A stretch of DNA of 64,000 nt, from positions 263,124 to 327,123 of the forward strand of contig NZ_JASISP010000003.1 in the NCBI RefSeq assembly GCF_030063185.1, in the 5' to 3' direction. The notes under the pieces were generated by a model, which did no database searches, had not been told where the DNA came from, and was given only the letters and a program-made list of their open reading frames with translations. The number at the start of each line of letters is the position of its first letter. Position 1 is the stretch's first letter. This DNA is from Arthrobacter sp. H35-D1. Lineage in GTDB: Bacteria; Actinomycetota; Actinomycetes; Actinomycetales; Micrococcaceae. Positions 63,768 to 64,000 of this stretch are shown here, piece after piece. Position numbers and translations under genes: made by a program.

Positions 63768-64000
63768 ATGACCGCGACCCGAAACACTAAGGGCATCCTG
63801 GGCACGAAGCTCGGCATGACCCAGGTCTGGGACGAGAACAACTTGCTTGTTCCCGTAACCGTCGTCCAGGCCGACTCCAATGTCATCACCCAGCTGCGCA
63901 ACGCAGAGGTGGATGGCTATGTAGCGATCCAGATCGGCTACGGCCGGATCGATCCTCGCAAGGTGACCAAGCCTTTGGCCGGCCACTTCGAAAAAGCTGG
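63768..64000 (+). CDS. rplC: 50S ribosomal protein L3, cut by window end
   Basis: This is the first 77 residues of L3, which begins large-subunit assembly and shapes the peptidyl transferase entrance. [35 protein letters not shown] and [19 protein letters not shown] match the family N-terminus. GGAGG lies 13 bases before ATG. The rest of the gene lies beyond the window. It belongs to the S10 operon. Confidence 0.97.
   Translation, partial: MTATRNTKGILGTKLGMTQVWDENNLLVPVTVVQADSNVITQLRNAEVDGYVAIQIGYGRIDPRKVTKPLAGHFEKA

Overview
The window looks like a chromosomal segment of a high-GC actinobacterium of the family Micrococcaceae (Arthrobacter and relatives). The support is a mycothiol synthase gene (mshD), a GlnR-type orphan response regulator, a MutT1-type Nudix/phosphatase fusion, frequent GTG/TTG starts with clear ribosome binding sites, actinobacterial RpoB/RpoC sequences, and the secE-nusG-rplK-rplA / rplJ-rplL / rpoB-rpoC / rpsL-rpsG-fusA-tuf / rpsJ-rplC order. 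No phage, insertion sequence, CRISPR array or rRNA operon was seen. Everything was read by eye; no database search or folding program was run.

Layout. 1-5000: the end of an MFS transporter, murB, a membrane fatty acid desaturase and an AlkZ/YcaQ-type winged-helix protein, separated by strong hairpins and a nested inverted repeat. 5000-20800 is almost entirely minus strand: an exported LGFP-repeat L,D-transpeptidase with a lipoprotein, asd, a gene-poor stretch, a short WXG100-like protein, thyA-dfrA, a YtrA-type GntR regulator with a polytopic membrane protein, mutT1-ppk1, mshD, a 2-hydroxyacid dehydrogenase and glnR. The gap between mshD and the dehydrogenase holds a candidate structured small RNA. 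20900-26700: a membrane protein, a 37-residue membrane protein missing from long-ORF lists, a nitrobindin-like protein, ygfZ, a PadR regulator with a DHA2 drug exporter, and a GNAT protein. 26700-33300: pfkA, a PspC-protein gene pair divergent from a PspC-domain histidine kinase and its response regulator, and an aminotransferase.

33400-54100 is the gene-expression core: tRNA-Trp, secE, nusG, rplK, rplA, a GNAT gene, the rplJ leader with attenuator, rplJ, rplL, a YbaK protein and a thiolase (minus strand), rpoB, rpoC, rpsL, rpsG, fusA and tuf. These genes export proteins, control elongation, and build the ribosome and RNA polymerase; each block has its own leader and terminators. 54200-63000 is an accessory island between tuf and the S10 operon: a 153-residue protein of unknown function, a 546-residue WXG100-type protein, a DUF3592-like protein, a 1467-residue polytopic membrane protein and a sugar-type MFS transporter. 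The window ends inside the S10 operon (rpsJ and the start of rplC).

The best candidates for something undescribed are the structured RNA near 18753-18922, the two WXG100-type loci (a complete one beside a small partner gene, and a stub next to apparently decayed sequence), the giant membrane protein, the nested palindrome at 3603-3740, and the element bracketed by 13-base inverted repeats at 39196-39453.
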